A stretch of 64,000 nt of DNA, from contig NZ_CP090557.1 of NCBI RefSeq assembly GCF_021484805.1, positions 2,864,001 through 2,928,000 of the forward strand, written 5' to 3'. Positions 51,685 to 59,651 of this stretch are shown here, in pieces; the stretch's first letter is position 1, and each line of letters opens with the position of its first letter. The notes under the pieces are model-generated. The model did not search any database. It had not been told where the DNA came from and was given only the letters and a program-made list of their open reading frames with translations. A program made the position numbers and the translations under genes. The stretch comes from Tellurirhabdus bombi. GTDB lineage: Bacteria > Bacteroidota > Bacteroidia > Cytophagales > Spirosomataceae.

Positions 51685-52937
51685 TAGCGATCATGGACTG
51701 CAACAACTTCTACGTTAGTTGCGAGCGTAGTTTTAATCCGGGACTGGAAAACAGGCCTGTCATCGTTTTGAGTAATAACGATGGTTGCGTGATTGCCCGC
51801 TCGAATGAGGCAAAAGATATTGGCGTAAAGATGGGAACGCCTTACCACGAGATAAACGAACTCATTGATTCGGCTCAGATTCAGGTGTTCAGTTCGAACT
51901 ACGTCCTTTACGGGGACATGTCATCGCGGGTGATGGCTATCCTGGCTCGGTTTGTGGAAACGATCGAAGTGTATTCCATCGATGAGGCGTTTCTGGATTT
52001 ATCGCGCGAACCCGATCCCGAAGCTTTTTGCCGGAATCTGCGCGAAACAATCAGCCAGTGGACGCGCATCCCGGTATCGTTCGGCATTGCACCCACGAAA
52101 ACCTTGGCGAAGGTGGCCAACAAGTTAGCGAAGAAAGACCCAAGCACGGGCGGTGTATTGGCGCTCCGACACGCTGATCAGATACGAGACGCGCTGATGG
52201 CTTTTCCGATTGGAGATTTATGGGGCATTGGGTACCGGTTTGAGTCGATGTTGAAGCGAAATGAAATCAAAACCGCCTGGGAACTCAGCCAAACCGACGA
52301 AGATTGGATCAACGAGCGAATGACGGTAAACGGCCTACGACTGGTGTACGAGCTCAGGGGTATACCCGTCAAGCTGCTGGAATTAGAGCCTGCCAAGAAA
52401 AAAAATATTTGTGTCGCTCCATCCTTCGGAGTTGGCGTTCCTGATCTGGCCCGGCTCCGTATGGCGTTGGCAACCTATCTGGCCAGAGCATCCGAAAAGC
52501 TTAGAAAACAGGAGTCGGCAGCGACCAGCATCACGGTTTTTGTCCATACCAACCGGTTCAAGAAGAATGCGAAGCATTATTACAATTCCCGCACGGTTAT
52601 CCTACCCCATCCCTCCAGTAGCAATACCGAGCTACTAAAATACGCCAGCGCTGCCTTGGACGAAATTTTTCAGTTCGGATACGAGTATCAGAAATTAGGC
52701 ATCTTTCTAAACGATCTGGTACCAGACGACCACCGACAGATCAATCTGTTCACCGAGTTGCCGGATGAAAAGTTAGCCGCCCTCAGTAAAGCGGTTGATG
52801 GGATAAATCGACAGTTTGGCCGGGATAAGGTGCGTCTGGCCGCTCAGGGCTACGATAGAACCTGGCCAATGAAACAAAAGTGGCTATCAAGATGCTACAC
52901 CACGCGCTGGAAAGATATTCTAGTAACAAAGGGATAA
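51681..52937 (+). CDS. umuC: UmuC-like Y-family DNA polymerase
   Basis: 418 residues, standard length. Catalytic carboxylates are in AIMDCNNFYVSCER and EVYSIDEAFLDL. SFGIAPTKTLAKVANKLAKK is the nearby fingers/thumb motif, and the HhH region is LWGIGYRFESML. The C-terminal little-finger domain and UmuC-type tail (NLFTELPDEKLAALSKAVDGIN) are present. It performs error-prone replication past lesions. Translationally coupled to umuD. Confidence 0.95.
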   Translation: MIAIMDCNNFYVSCERSFNPGLENRPVIVLSNNDGCVIARSNEAKDIGVKMGTPYHEINELIDSAQIQVFSSNYVLYGDMSSRVMAILARFVETIEVYSIDEAFLDLSREPDPEAFCRNLRETISQWTRIPVSFGIAPTKTLAKVANKLAKKDPSTGGVLALRHADQIRDALMAFPIGDLWGIGYRFESMLKRNEIKTAWELSQTDEDWINERMTVNGLRLVYELRGIPVKLLELEPAKKKNICVAPSFGVGVPDLARLRMALATYLARASEKLRKQESAATSITVFVHTNRFKKNAKHYYNSRTVILPHPSSSNTELLKYASAALDEIFQFGYEYQKLGIFLNDLVPDDHRQINLFTELPDEKLAALSKAVDGINRQFGRDKVRLAAQGYDRTWPMKQKWLSRCYTTRWKDILVTKG

Positions 52938-53071
52938 TCTCTCTTATTTGTATTATTTACCCGCTTAACCTATCGTAAAAGCCAGCTATATCCTAGTGAA
53001 CTTTCAATATGTGTGCTACATATCAAAAATATTATTATATATAGTAAATCGATAATAGTATTAAAAGCGAT

Positions 53072-53911
53072 CTATTTAAAGAAATAATTCAATTTTGCCC
53101 TATCAATACTGTTAGCCTTTTTTAAGGCTAATTCTATTATATCATCAATGGATAGAGGATTAATATAGCTACTAGGAAATTCTGATACTCTCAAATAACT
53201 TATCTTTTTATTTTCAACTAAATAATTAAAAATAAAAGTATTTTCCTCAAATTGTTCATAAATGATAGCGTCATAAACTAAATCAAATGGATAACCCATA
53301 TTTAAATCATTTGAGAAGTTTTCTATTAAGCCGCTGCCTATTGACAGGCAATTAGTATGTTTATTTAATAAGTCAATATTTTTTCGAAGGAAAAATAGAG
53401 TTGGATCATAAGCGAAAAAGCCTGCATCAACAAAAGTTGCTTTTAATTCATTAATATTGTATGGTTGTGTAATCCGAATGTCAGAGCAAGAAGCTTTTAG
53501 TACATCAGCTATTTTAATATTATCATCAGTATTTGAGTTAATACCAAAAGAAGTAATCCTCTTTTCAGAGGAATTATATATAGGTAAGAATACTTTTTTG
53601 CTTACTGCTGATATCTTTTCTGTCCCATAAATATAATCTATATATTCAAATAGAAAAGTCATAAGGCTAGACTGGCCTTGATGAGCATTTTCTTTTATTC
53701 CTTTGAAATGATTAAGCATCTCAGTTACACTTAGTCCATATGCTAAGTTAGTAGCGATTACAGCACCTATTGATGTGCCAATTAAAAAATCAAAATGCTT
53801 AGAAAAGCTGATGTTAAGCTCTTTCTCAATATATGAAATTATATGCAAAGAATATACACCCTTCACACCTCCAGCATCAAGCGATAGTATGTTTTTATTT
53901 TTGGTCTTCAT
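53072..53911 (-). CDS. patatin-like phospholipase
   Basis: 279 residues from the ATG at 53911 (MKTKNKNILSLDAGGVKG); longer starts run back through the upstream gene. The oxyanion loop is DAGGVKG (12-18), the nucleophile elbow GTSIGA has Ser47, and the second catalytic residue is Asp162 in VDAGF. All key patatin residues are present, so it is probably an active lipase. The gene is visibly AT-rich next to the surrounding genes. It overlaps the upstream membrane-protein gene by 17 nt. Patatins of this size serve as membrane-degrading effectors in several anti-phage systems. Confidence 0.87.
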   Translation of the reverse strand: MKTKNKNILSLDAGGVKGVYSLHIISYIEKELNISFSKHFDFLIGTSIGAVIATNLAYGLSVTEMLNHFKGIKENAHQGQSSLMTFLFEYIDYIYGTEKISAVSKKVFLPIYNSSEKRITSFGINSNTDDNIKIADVLKASCSDIRITQPYNINELKATFVDAGFFAYDPTLFFLRKNIDLLNKHTNCLSIGSGLIENFSNDLNMGYPFDLVYDAIIYEQFEENTFIFNYLVENKKISYLRVSEFPSSYINPLSIDDIIELALKKANSIDRAKLNYFFK

Positions 53912-54599
53912 AATTCCAATAATAATCAAACCAATGGTTATAGAATGAAAAATAATGGTTAGTGATTTTATTTTTAATTTTGTGCTCAATATATATATAT
54001 GGTTTATTTGAACCATACATTTTATCATTTGTAATTTCAGTAAAGCCCAAGAAAAGATATTTATTATTAATCATCAAGCCATGGAAAACTAATGGAAAAT
54101 CATATTTTCGAGCAGCAAACTTAATGTTTTGTCTGGTTTTATTCTTTAGTAAAAGTAAATCTAATCTTTTGTGAGATGATTTTATAAATTCAGATTGTAT
54201 GTTACTATCTCCATTTATTAAGGGAGCAATATGATTTGAATCAGAATTTATTATTAGGCCTCTATACGAAAATGAAAGCTTATTGCTTTTGTTGTACATA
54301 TCATCTGCAAGATTAGCTAGATCTGGTAATATCTTTTCTAGATCTAAACCAACATTCTTAATTTGAATCGGATATCCTTTGTTAAACTCATCTTGTAATA
54401 TTTGTTTTAATTTCTTCCACATATCATCGTAATTTTCCATGACATCTAGGGAAGGATTAAATTTGTATAAATTTTTTGCTACTCCTTTTAATGAAATATT
54501 TCTTACAAACAGAGTAAGGACAGCAGCTATTCCACCTATTATTGTAAAAATGCTAGATAAGTTTCCAAGACCAAATAGGTCAAACGGCTTCGCTTCCAT
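53895..54599 (-). CDS. membrane-anchored protein upstream of the patatin gene
   Basis: 234 residues. One transmembrane helix lies near residues 16-33 (IFTIIGGIAAVLTLFV). The soluble part ends in a pattern with DLLLLKN, then YDFPLVFHGLMINNKYLFLGF, then YIYIEH and NHWFDYYWNY, which recalls a PLD-like/DUF5919-type sensor fold found in other bacterial proteins. There is no HKD catalytic motif, so it would be a binding rather than cleaving domain. It overlaps the patatin start by 17 nt; the two are AT-rich and clearly a unit. Possible sensor for the lipase. Confidence 0.65.
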   Translation of the reverse strand: MEAKPFDLFGLGNLSSIFTIIGGIAAVLTLFVRNISLKGVAKNLYKFNPSLDVMENYDDMWKKLKQILQDEFNKGYPIQIKNVGLDLEKILPDLANLADDMYNKSNKLSFSYRGLIINSDSNHIAPLINGDSNIQSEFIKSSHKRLDLLLLKNKTRQNIKFAARKYDFPLVFHGLMINNKYLFLGFTEITNDKMYGSNKPYIYIEHKIKNKITNHYFSFYNHWFDYYWNYEDQK

Positions 54600-54607
54600 A
54601 TTTTTAT

Positions 54608-54615
54608 TATATTTG
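54608..54615 (+). promoter_or_regulatory. -7 box for the 54632 gene
   Basis: TATATTTG, an exact TAnnTTTG, 16 nt before the ATG at 54632 in the short divergent gap. Confidence 0.5.
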
Positions 54616-54631
54616 ATTAAAAGCTAAAAAA

Positions 54632-54877
54632 ATGAACTACAAGATAGAATATCCAGTATTTGAAAGTGAGTGGGAGGAGAGCCGCTTCATCAATTGGTGC
54701 AATGGACATCTCTTGTTTAAGGATTACCTGATTTCAGTCGAGGACTTAAATATCAGAGGGTATATAAACAGGAATCTACAAAAAGGAGACGTCAAATTTA
54801 GTTTGATACTTGAGTATACAAATATCAACACATTAGATGACGTTGAGTCAATTGTAGAAACTATAGAACAGAGATAG
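54632..54877 (+). CDS. 81-residue protein of unknown function
   Basis: 81 residues, acidic and aromatic-rich (EYPVFESEWEESRFINWCNGHLLF), no recognised domain. It is transcribed away from the membrane/patatin pair with only 32 nt between starts, so they may share regulation. AT-rich like that pair. It could be a third component of the cassette or an unrelated phage gene. Confidence 0.55.
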   Translation: MNYKIEYPVFESEWEESRFINWCNGHLLFKDYLISVEDLNIRGYINRNLQKGDVKFSLILEYTNINTLDDVESIVETIEQR

Positions 54878-55603
54878 TAATTAAAGTCACAAAGCCCTTA
54901 CCTACTTGAATGTTCAAATAAATAGAGCTTTTGTTGAATGAATAATTTTCGCTAGCACCTTAAAGTAAATTTTAACCAATCTTGTTAGCTCACAAATATT
55001 AACAAGATAGTATGATTCGTCAATTTATATATTTTCATTTTATCAGTACAGAAATAACTACGTTTTTATCATACGGTAAAAAGTGATTATACTTTGTAGA
55101 TATATCAAGGGATTAAGAATATTTAAAAAATATACTATGTTGTGTTTTTTTTATTGTCTTTGGGTTACAAACCTAAATTAAATATGACAAATAAAGGGGA
55201 GGGTGTTTGTCTTATATTGTATTTGTGTTTACAATAGATTTAGAAAGTAGTACTAGCCATGCACAAAGTAATTTGCAGGCCGATTCTTCAACATTAGTAG
55301 AAAATTATTCAGTGATCAGGTAGTATAAAGATTTATTCAAAAGACCTCTTCTGATCTTTTAAGTATACATTAAAATATGTTAATGTAACTAGTTGTTGCA
55401 TACTATAACGAATCATCTAAATCGATATTATTTTGTAATTGTATATGTATTGATATTTATAAGTACAAGTGTATATTTGCCTACCGCTATTAGCGCCGTA
55501 AAACTTGTACTTGAACGTTATAGGAAAAGATCAGAAGCCCGGCTGATACCCACAGCGCGGGCATATTCTGTACACGGCATAAAGGCGGCTACTATCTTTT
55601 AGT
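54878..55603. other. 726-nt AT-rich non-coding region with phage promoter
   Basis: No ORF above about 25 codons with sensible sequence on the plus strand. A frame at 55393-55602 is open but its promoter box lies inside it, so it is not called. A perfect 9-bp inverted repeat, ATCTTGTTA (54979-54987) with TAACAAGAT (55000-55008), occurs early. Candidates are a late promoter region, a small RNA or a packaging site. Confidence 0.5.
55450..55479 (+). promoter_or_regulatory. probable promoter of the packaging/tail operon
   Basis: TTG (55450-55452) and TATATTTG (55472-55479) are 19 nt apart, a good Bacteroidota match. The next start is the terminase small subunit at 55604, giving a leader of about 120 nt. 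Confidence 0.55.
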
Positions 55604-56068
55604 ATGCCAGCGCCAGAAGGAAATCAGTTTTGGAAGATACGAAGTAAGCATGGCCGTGATAAGCTATTTGCTACTCCTGATTTGCTTTGGGAGGCAGCAG
55701 CAGAGTATTTCGAATGGTGCGACGCTAATCCGTGGGTTAAAGTAGATTTCAAAGGAAAAGACGCTGAACGGGTACAACTTCCTACCTCAAGACCCTACAC
55801 CATTGAAGCCTTTTGCTTGTACTGTAATACGACGAGTAGTTGGTTTCGAGAGTTCAGAAAGAACGCTCCTGAAGATTTTTTGTCGGTCATTACGCGTATA
55901 GAAGAGATCATTCGAAATCAAAAGTACGAGGGGGCAGTTGTAGGCGCTTACAATGCCAACATCATCTCCCGTGATCTCGGATTAAGTGAGAAATTCGAGC
56001 AGACCGGGTCGGTCACCATCAATGTGAAACGTCAACGCAAAGAACGACCGAAACACGATGGAGATTGA
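55604..56068 (+). CDS. phage terminase small subunit
   Basis: 154 residues. The N-terminus APEGNQFWKIRSKHGRDKLF and the middle AAEYFEWCDANPW, YTIEAFCLYCNTTSSWFREFRKN, then KYEGAVVGAYNANIISRDLGL match the P22 gp3-like small terminase in Bacteroidota phages. It recognises phage DNA and delivers it to the large subunit. It overlaps the large subunit start by 11 nt. Confidence 0.88.
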   Translation: MPAPEGNQFWKIRSKHGRDKLFATPDLLWEAAAEYFEWCDANPWVKVDFKGKDAERVQLPTSRPYTIEAFCLYCNTTSSWFREFRKNAPEDFLSVITRIEEIIRNQKYEGAVVGAYNANIISRDLGLSEKFEQTGSVTINVKRQRKERPKHDGD

Positions 56069-57323
56069 CCTGATCCTGCCCGAACTACACGAAGCGCAAC
56101 AATACATTGTTGACAATGCTCTTCGCTTCAACGCGCTTCGCTGCGGACGGCGCTTTGGAAAGAGTGACTTAGCCAAAGACCTGCTTATCGAAACGGCGCT
56201 GGATCATTCCATGTCAGCGGCCTACTTCAACGCTACCTATAAACTGATGGCTCAGTTCTGGGACGAGTTCAACGATATGATTGAACCGATTCGAACGGAC
56301 AAGGATGAGCAGCAAAAGACTATCTGGTTGCTGGGTGGTGGTCGAATTGACTTCTGGTCACTTCAGGATAAGAACGCTGGTCGTGGTCGGAAGTACAAAC
56401 GGGTGATTGTTGATGAGGCGGCCATGGCGGATGATTTAGAAACCGCCTGGACGCAGTGTATTCGGCCAACACTAACAGACTTCAAAGGAGACGCCTTTTT
56501 TATGTCGACGCCGAAGGGTCGGCAGAACTACTTCTACAAGTTGTGTCAAAATGGAGGCATGAAGCCGGGGTGGAAGGAATTTCATTATAAAACCGTCGCT
56601 AACCCGTACATCGATCCGGCGGAGGTCCTGGATGCCAAAAACGATTTGGATCTATTAACCTTTCAGCAGGAGTACGAAGCCGAGTTTGTAGAGCTGGCGG
56701 GTAATCTCTACTTCAAGATCAAAGAGGCGGTCAATCTCAAAACCGGTACAGTTTTCGATCCGAAGCAACCGGTTTACGTAAGCATGGACTTTAACAAGGT
56801 GAATTCGGTGACCATTCGTCAAAAGCAGAATGGCGCGCTGGTTTATCTGGAAGAGATTCATCAGGGTGGGGATGAGGAAGATTTAGAGGCGATCTGTAAG
56901 CAACTGGCTACCCGGTTCGGTCGCTACTTAATCATGTTTACGGGTGATGCATCCGGTAACAGTGCTTCTGCCTATACGACCGGCAATAAATCTGCCTGGA
57001 GCCTTATCAAAGGCTACATGGCCAAGTATGGCGCTAACTTCTGTGACTATATGGCCGTTCCTCTGAGCAATCCCTCGACAGCTAGTAGTCGATTCATCTG
57101 CAACTCGCTTATCAAGCACTATGGTGCAAAACTTATTATCGATCGGGATAAATGCCCCATTCTGGCTTCTGATGTAGTCCGAATGAAAACAGCCTCGGAT
57201 GGAGGTTTAGATAAGCCTGACTGTGATAAGTATGACTATGGTCATATAGGCGATTGCTTCCGCTACGACCTGGTAAACTTCGAATACACCACTTTCAAAG
57301 AAATCAGCAAGACAGCATGGTAA
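56058..57323 (+). CDS. phage terminase large subunit
   Basis: 421 residues. Walker A is GRRFGKS (30-36), Walker B is RVIVDE (Asp119-Glu120). The C-terminal RNase H-like nuclease has Asp residues in YVSMDFNK, TGDASG and GHIGDCFRYD. It pumps DNA into the prohead and cuts it. Length is near the family norm. The following small gene starts within its last codons. Confidence 0.94.
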   Translation: MEIDLILPELHEAQQYIVDNALRFNALRCGRRFGKSDLAKDLLIETALDHSMSAAYFNATYKLMAQFWDEFNDMIEPIRTDKDEQQKTIWLLGGGRIDFWSLQDKNAGRGRKYKRVIVDEAAMADDLETAWTQCIRPTLTDFKGDAFFMSTPKGRQNYFYKLCQNGGMKPGWKEFHYKTVANPYIDPAEVLDAKNDLDLLTFQQEYEAEFVELAGNLYFKIKEAVNLKTGTVFDPKQPVYVSMDFNKVNSVTIRQKQNGALVYLEEIHQGGDEEDLEAICKQLATRFGRYLIMFTGDASGNSASAYTTGNKSAWSLIKGYMAKYGANFCDYMAVPLSNPSTASSRFICNSLIKHYGAKLIIDRDKCPILASDVVRMKTASDGGLDKPDCDKYDYGHIGDCFRYDLVNFEYTTFKEISKTAW

Positions 57324-57517
57324 AACACTACTTAATAGCCGATTGGCTACTCACCATCGTCGTTCTCATCCTGGCTTTGTGGTCGGCTGCACTGCTGGTT
57401 TACGGCGTGTTCTGGGCTATCGAGCGTCGCACTGTCCGTTTTCGAAGCAAGTACAAAGATGATGAGTACGAGTGTATTACTGACTGGGACACGATTTTAA
57501 GCAAGCAAGATGACTAA
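57317..57517 (+). CDS. 66-residue membrane protein
   Basis: Starts at the ATG inside the terminase stop region (57317), giving MVKHYLIADWLLTIVVLILALW with one transmembrane helix (residues about 9-33), then a basic and acidic tail (RTVRFRSKYKDDEYE). An open frame 21 codons longer exists but would overlap the terminase in another frame. It overlaps the next gene by 8 nt. Not a recognised holin, but the size and one helix would allow that. Confidence 0.6.
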   Translation: MVKHYLIADWLLTIVVLILALWSAALLVYGVFWAIERRTVRFRSKYKDDEYECITDWDTILSKQDD

Positions 57518-58487
57518 TCCATTTACTACCCTTGTCGGACTGAAAGACGTCACCACAGCCGTCAGCTACGTCAATGATCTGCCTGGTCTTTCGACTGAGC
57601 TCGTCGAAGCCTTGGAAACCAGCGATGCGCCGGATGCCAAAGCTGTCTGGGACCGTACGCACCGGGCCGCCCTTGATCGGACGATCTCTGAAATTGAGGG
57701 ACTGTTGGCCAAAGAAGCCAACTACAACTCCGTTCTGGCACAAATGGAACAGCCGCAACCGCTAGACGGGGTTTCGGAGCCTGCCCTTTGCTTCAACGGA
57801 GTCACTATTGAGGTTCCTGCTTCGCCAAACAGCCGGTTGCGCTTAATGAACCTGACGTTCATGGCCAACATCGAGTCATCAGTAAATGCTGAACTCGTTA
57901 TCATCGATTTAAAGCGCAAGCCGCATCGGGAGCTTCAGCGTATGACTCACTTGGTCCTGCCCGGTGTCAATACGTTGCCAATTGGTATTGATCATAACAT
58001 TGCTCTCTTAGAAAGCCCTCGCCTTTTTATTGGCATTAAGTCAACGTCTTTGTCACTAGTCAAGTTGTCTGAGCCAACGTGGAGTGTGTGTAACGACTCG
58101 TACAAGGTAGCTAAAGCACAGTATGTTGAAAGTGTAGCAGCATGCATAACGAACGAGAACCTACCGGCTTGTTACGTCTACCTCGAAGCTGAGCACCAGC
58201 GTACCCTGGCCGCAGTACTGCCCCGTTTCGCTCAGCAGTTGCGCTTTGCCTACCTGAATCTTTGTGGATCACTCCTGATGACGGAAAAATTAGGCTCGCC
58301 CAACTTCAACCTGTTCACCAACACGAACCGCGAATTCACTATTGAGCAGGAAGCCGCATTGGAAAAGCAGTTCAAGTCGTCCTTGAAGCCGGTCGTTCGA
58401 CTCATTAGGGATCACCTGATGCAGGTCGGCAATCTGAAGCCCAACGCTGATGACCAGGCCGGGTACTATAGCGGCTCATTCGTTTAA
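57510..58487 (+). CDS. 325-residue phage protein of unknown function
   Basis: 325 residues, no signal peptide or obvious transmembrane helix. The N-terminal 100 residues are acidic and helical (LSTELVEALETSDAPDAKAVW), the middle is beta-rich (MTHLVLPGVNTLPIGIDHNI), and the C-terminus is helical. Where a portal protein would usually sit, it does not match the portal or capsid folds I know. Possibly a structural protein of a divergent head. Confidence 0.5.
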   Translation: MTNPFTTLVGLKDVTTAVSYVNDLPGLSTELVEALETSDAPDAKAVWDRTHRAALDRTISEIEGLLAKEANYNSVLAQMEQPQPLDGVSEPALCFNGVTIEVPASPNSRLRLMNLTFMANIESSVNAELVIIDLKRKPHRELQRMTHLVLPGVNTLPIGIDHNIALLESPRLFIGIKSTSLSLVKLSEPTWSVCNDSYKVAKAQYVESVAACITNENLPACYVYLEAEHQRTLAAVLPRFAQQLRFAYLNLCGSLLMTEKLGSPNFNLFTNTNREFTIEQEAALEKQFKSSLKPVVRLIRDHLMQVGNLKPNADDQAGYYSGSFV

Positions 58488-58510
58488 GCAACCATTGTCA
58501 GAATAATATA

Positions 58511-58750
58511 ATGAAAGCATCCGAAGCGAAAAGGCTTGCAGAGCAGGCAAAAGAGAAAGTTGAACCCATTGATCAGGCGCAACTCGACCGCATCTATCAG
58601 GACATCCAAGTTCATGCCAATAATGGCGCTGTCCAACTTGAAACCTATGAAGTGATAAAGAAACCCGTCTTGGATCGACTTGAACAGGATGGTTATAAAA
58701 TCATTTCTGAACGAAGAATTGGCGGTAAGCGGACTATTCGCTGGCAATAA
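58511..58750 (+). CDS. 79-residue protein of unknown function
   Basis: 79 residues, mostly charged helices (EAKRLAEQAKEKVEPIDQAQLDRIYQD) and a short C-terminal beta hairpin (ISERRIGGKRTIRW). It lies between the 325-residue protein and the Acb2-like gene. No family is recognised. Confidence 0.5.
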   Translation: MKASEAKRLAEQAKEKVEPIDQAQLDRIYQDIQVHANNGAVQLETYEVIKKPVLDRLEQDGYKIISERRIGGKRTIRWQ

Positions 58751-58810
58751 TTCGCACAACGGCATTATGCCATTCAATCAATCATCGTAACCAATTTAAC
58801 TACCAATACA

Positions 58811-59050
58811 ATGAGTCAAACTATCGGAGAAGAGCGCGTACGTATGGCGTTCAACCCATCTAAAACCGACGAAGTGTCGCAAATCAAACAGGATTCAGCC
58901 GCGCTGATCAACAAGATCAACGCGATTCCGGTACCGGAAAAGCTCGCCAATAATCCAGGCGAATTCCTGCGACTGAAAGCACTGGCCTTGACAGCCGTCG
59001 AAGAAGCGTCAATGTGGGCAGTCAAGGCGGCCACTATCCATCTGGGTTAA
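58811..59050 (+). CDS. Acb2/Tad1-hairpin (DUF7681)-like cyclic-nucleotide sponge candidate
   Basis: 79 residues with two helices predicted. GEERVRMAFNPSKTDEVSQIKQ at the N-terminus and FLRLKALALTAVEEASMWAVKAAT at the C-terminus match the recurrent Acb2/Vs.4 pattern (FNPS start, A...EEA.MWAVKA end) in order and spacing. Acb2 proteins assemble into hexamers that bind cyclic di- and trinucleotides and so block CBASS immunity. The match is from memory of the family, without a database search. It lies in the structural gene block, not next to known anti-defence genes. Confidence 0.72.
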   Translation: MSQTIGEERVRMAFNPSKTDEVSQIKQDSAALINKINAIPVPEKLANNPGEFLRLKALALTAVEEASMWAVKAATIHLG

Positions 59051-59094
59051 TCCATCTCATTTTCCAAACCTTAAAACTCAATTTCGCTTTAATC

Positions 59095-59394
59095 ATGTTT
59101 GTTCTCAATATCTCTCTTTTGGCCAGCATACTTCTGTCGCTGTCCACGCTGCTTTATCGCATGGTTCACCGGGATAATAAGCGGTTCGCTAAACCCTTAC
59201 TCATCAAAACTCCACCGGGTCGGCTGGGTACAGTGAAGATTGCAACCCTCCAGTTCTTGGAAGTGCTAATCAAGGCTATGATTAAGCTCTTCGGTGGTTC
59301 TGCCTGGCGCAGCGGGGGCTCATTGATTGCCTCTATGTTGGTGACTGCAATTTTGATGTCAGTCCTGTTTGGGCGGGGCATTTTACAAGCGTAG
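59095..59394 (+). CDS. 99-residue two-helix membrane protein
   Basis: Starts at the ATG at 59095 (MFVLNISLLASILLSLSTLLY). Two hydrophobic segments (about 3-21 and 75-95) flank a basic middle with RLGTVKIATLQFLEVLIKAMIKLFGG. The frame is open 27 codons upstream, overlapping the Acb2-like gene stop, so the later start is better. Possible holin-like or envelope protein; no family recognised. Confidence 0.5.
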   Translation: MFVLNISLLASILLSLSTLLYRMVHRDNKRFAKPLLIKTPPGRLGTVKIATLQFLEVLIKAMIKLFGGSAWRSGGSLIASMLVTAILMSVLFGRGILQA

Positions 59395-59422
59395 AACTTA
59401 TAAGCAAGAGCTAACATAAGAT

Positions 59423-59466
59423 GCCCGTAAGCTTAATCATAGAAATTCATAATTAAGCTTACGGGC
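59423..59466. repeat. perfect 15-bp inverted repeat
   Basis: GCCCGTAAGCTTAAT (59423-59437) and its exact complement (59452-59466) flank a 14-nt loop. It lies between two small membrane-protein genes. No U tract on either side, so it is more likely an operator, attenuator or RNA-stability element than a standard terminator. Confidence 0.7.
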
Positions 59467-59483
59467 TAAACCTTACATAAAGA

Positions 59484-59651
59484 ATGACCGCTATCACTAT
59501 CACCTGTATTGTACTGAGCCTGATCATTGCTATCATTTTGACCACTGCGGTGGTGGATATGGAGCATGTGAATGGCCGGCGCTTCGTTCTTGGCGTTGCT
59601 CTATTGCTTTTACTGAACGCGATCAACCAAATCATTCTCATCTACCGCTGA
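59484..59651 (+). CDS. 55-residue two-helix membrane protein
   Basis: Read from the bases: 55 residues starting MTAITITCIVLSLIIAIILTTAVV, then a short polar turn and a second hydrophobic stretch (FVLGVALLLLLNAINQIILI). Its TGA overlaps the next ATG by one base (TGATG). Small two-helix proteins here may be holin or spanin parts, or small tail-operon membrane proteins. Confidence 0.6.
   Translation: MTAITITCIVLSLIIAIILTTAVVDMEHVNGRRFVLGVALLLLLNAINQIILIYR

Noticed and set aside
53072-54599. A complete CBASS operon (cyclase plus patatin effector).
   Set aside because: The partner protein has a membrane helix and no nucleotidyltransferase GS...DxD motif, so no CD-NTase is encoded here.
55393-55602. 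A 69-codon open frame before the terminase small subunit.
   Set aside because: A strong promoter match (55450-55479) lies inside it, the start is not ATG, and the sequence has no family resemblance.
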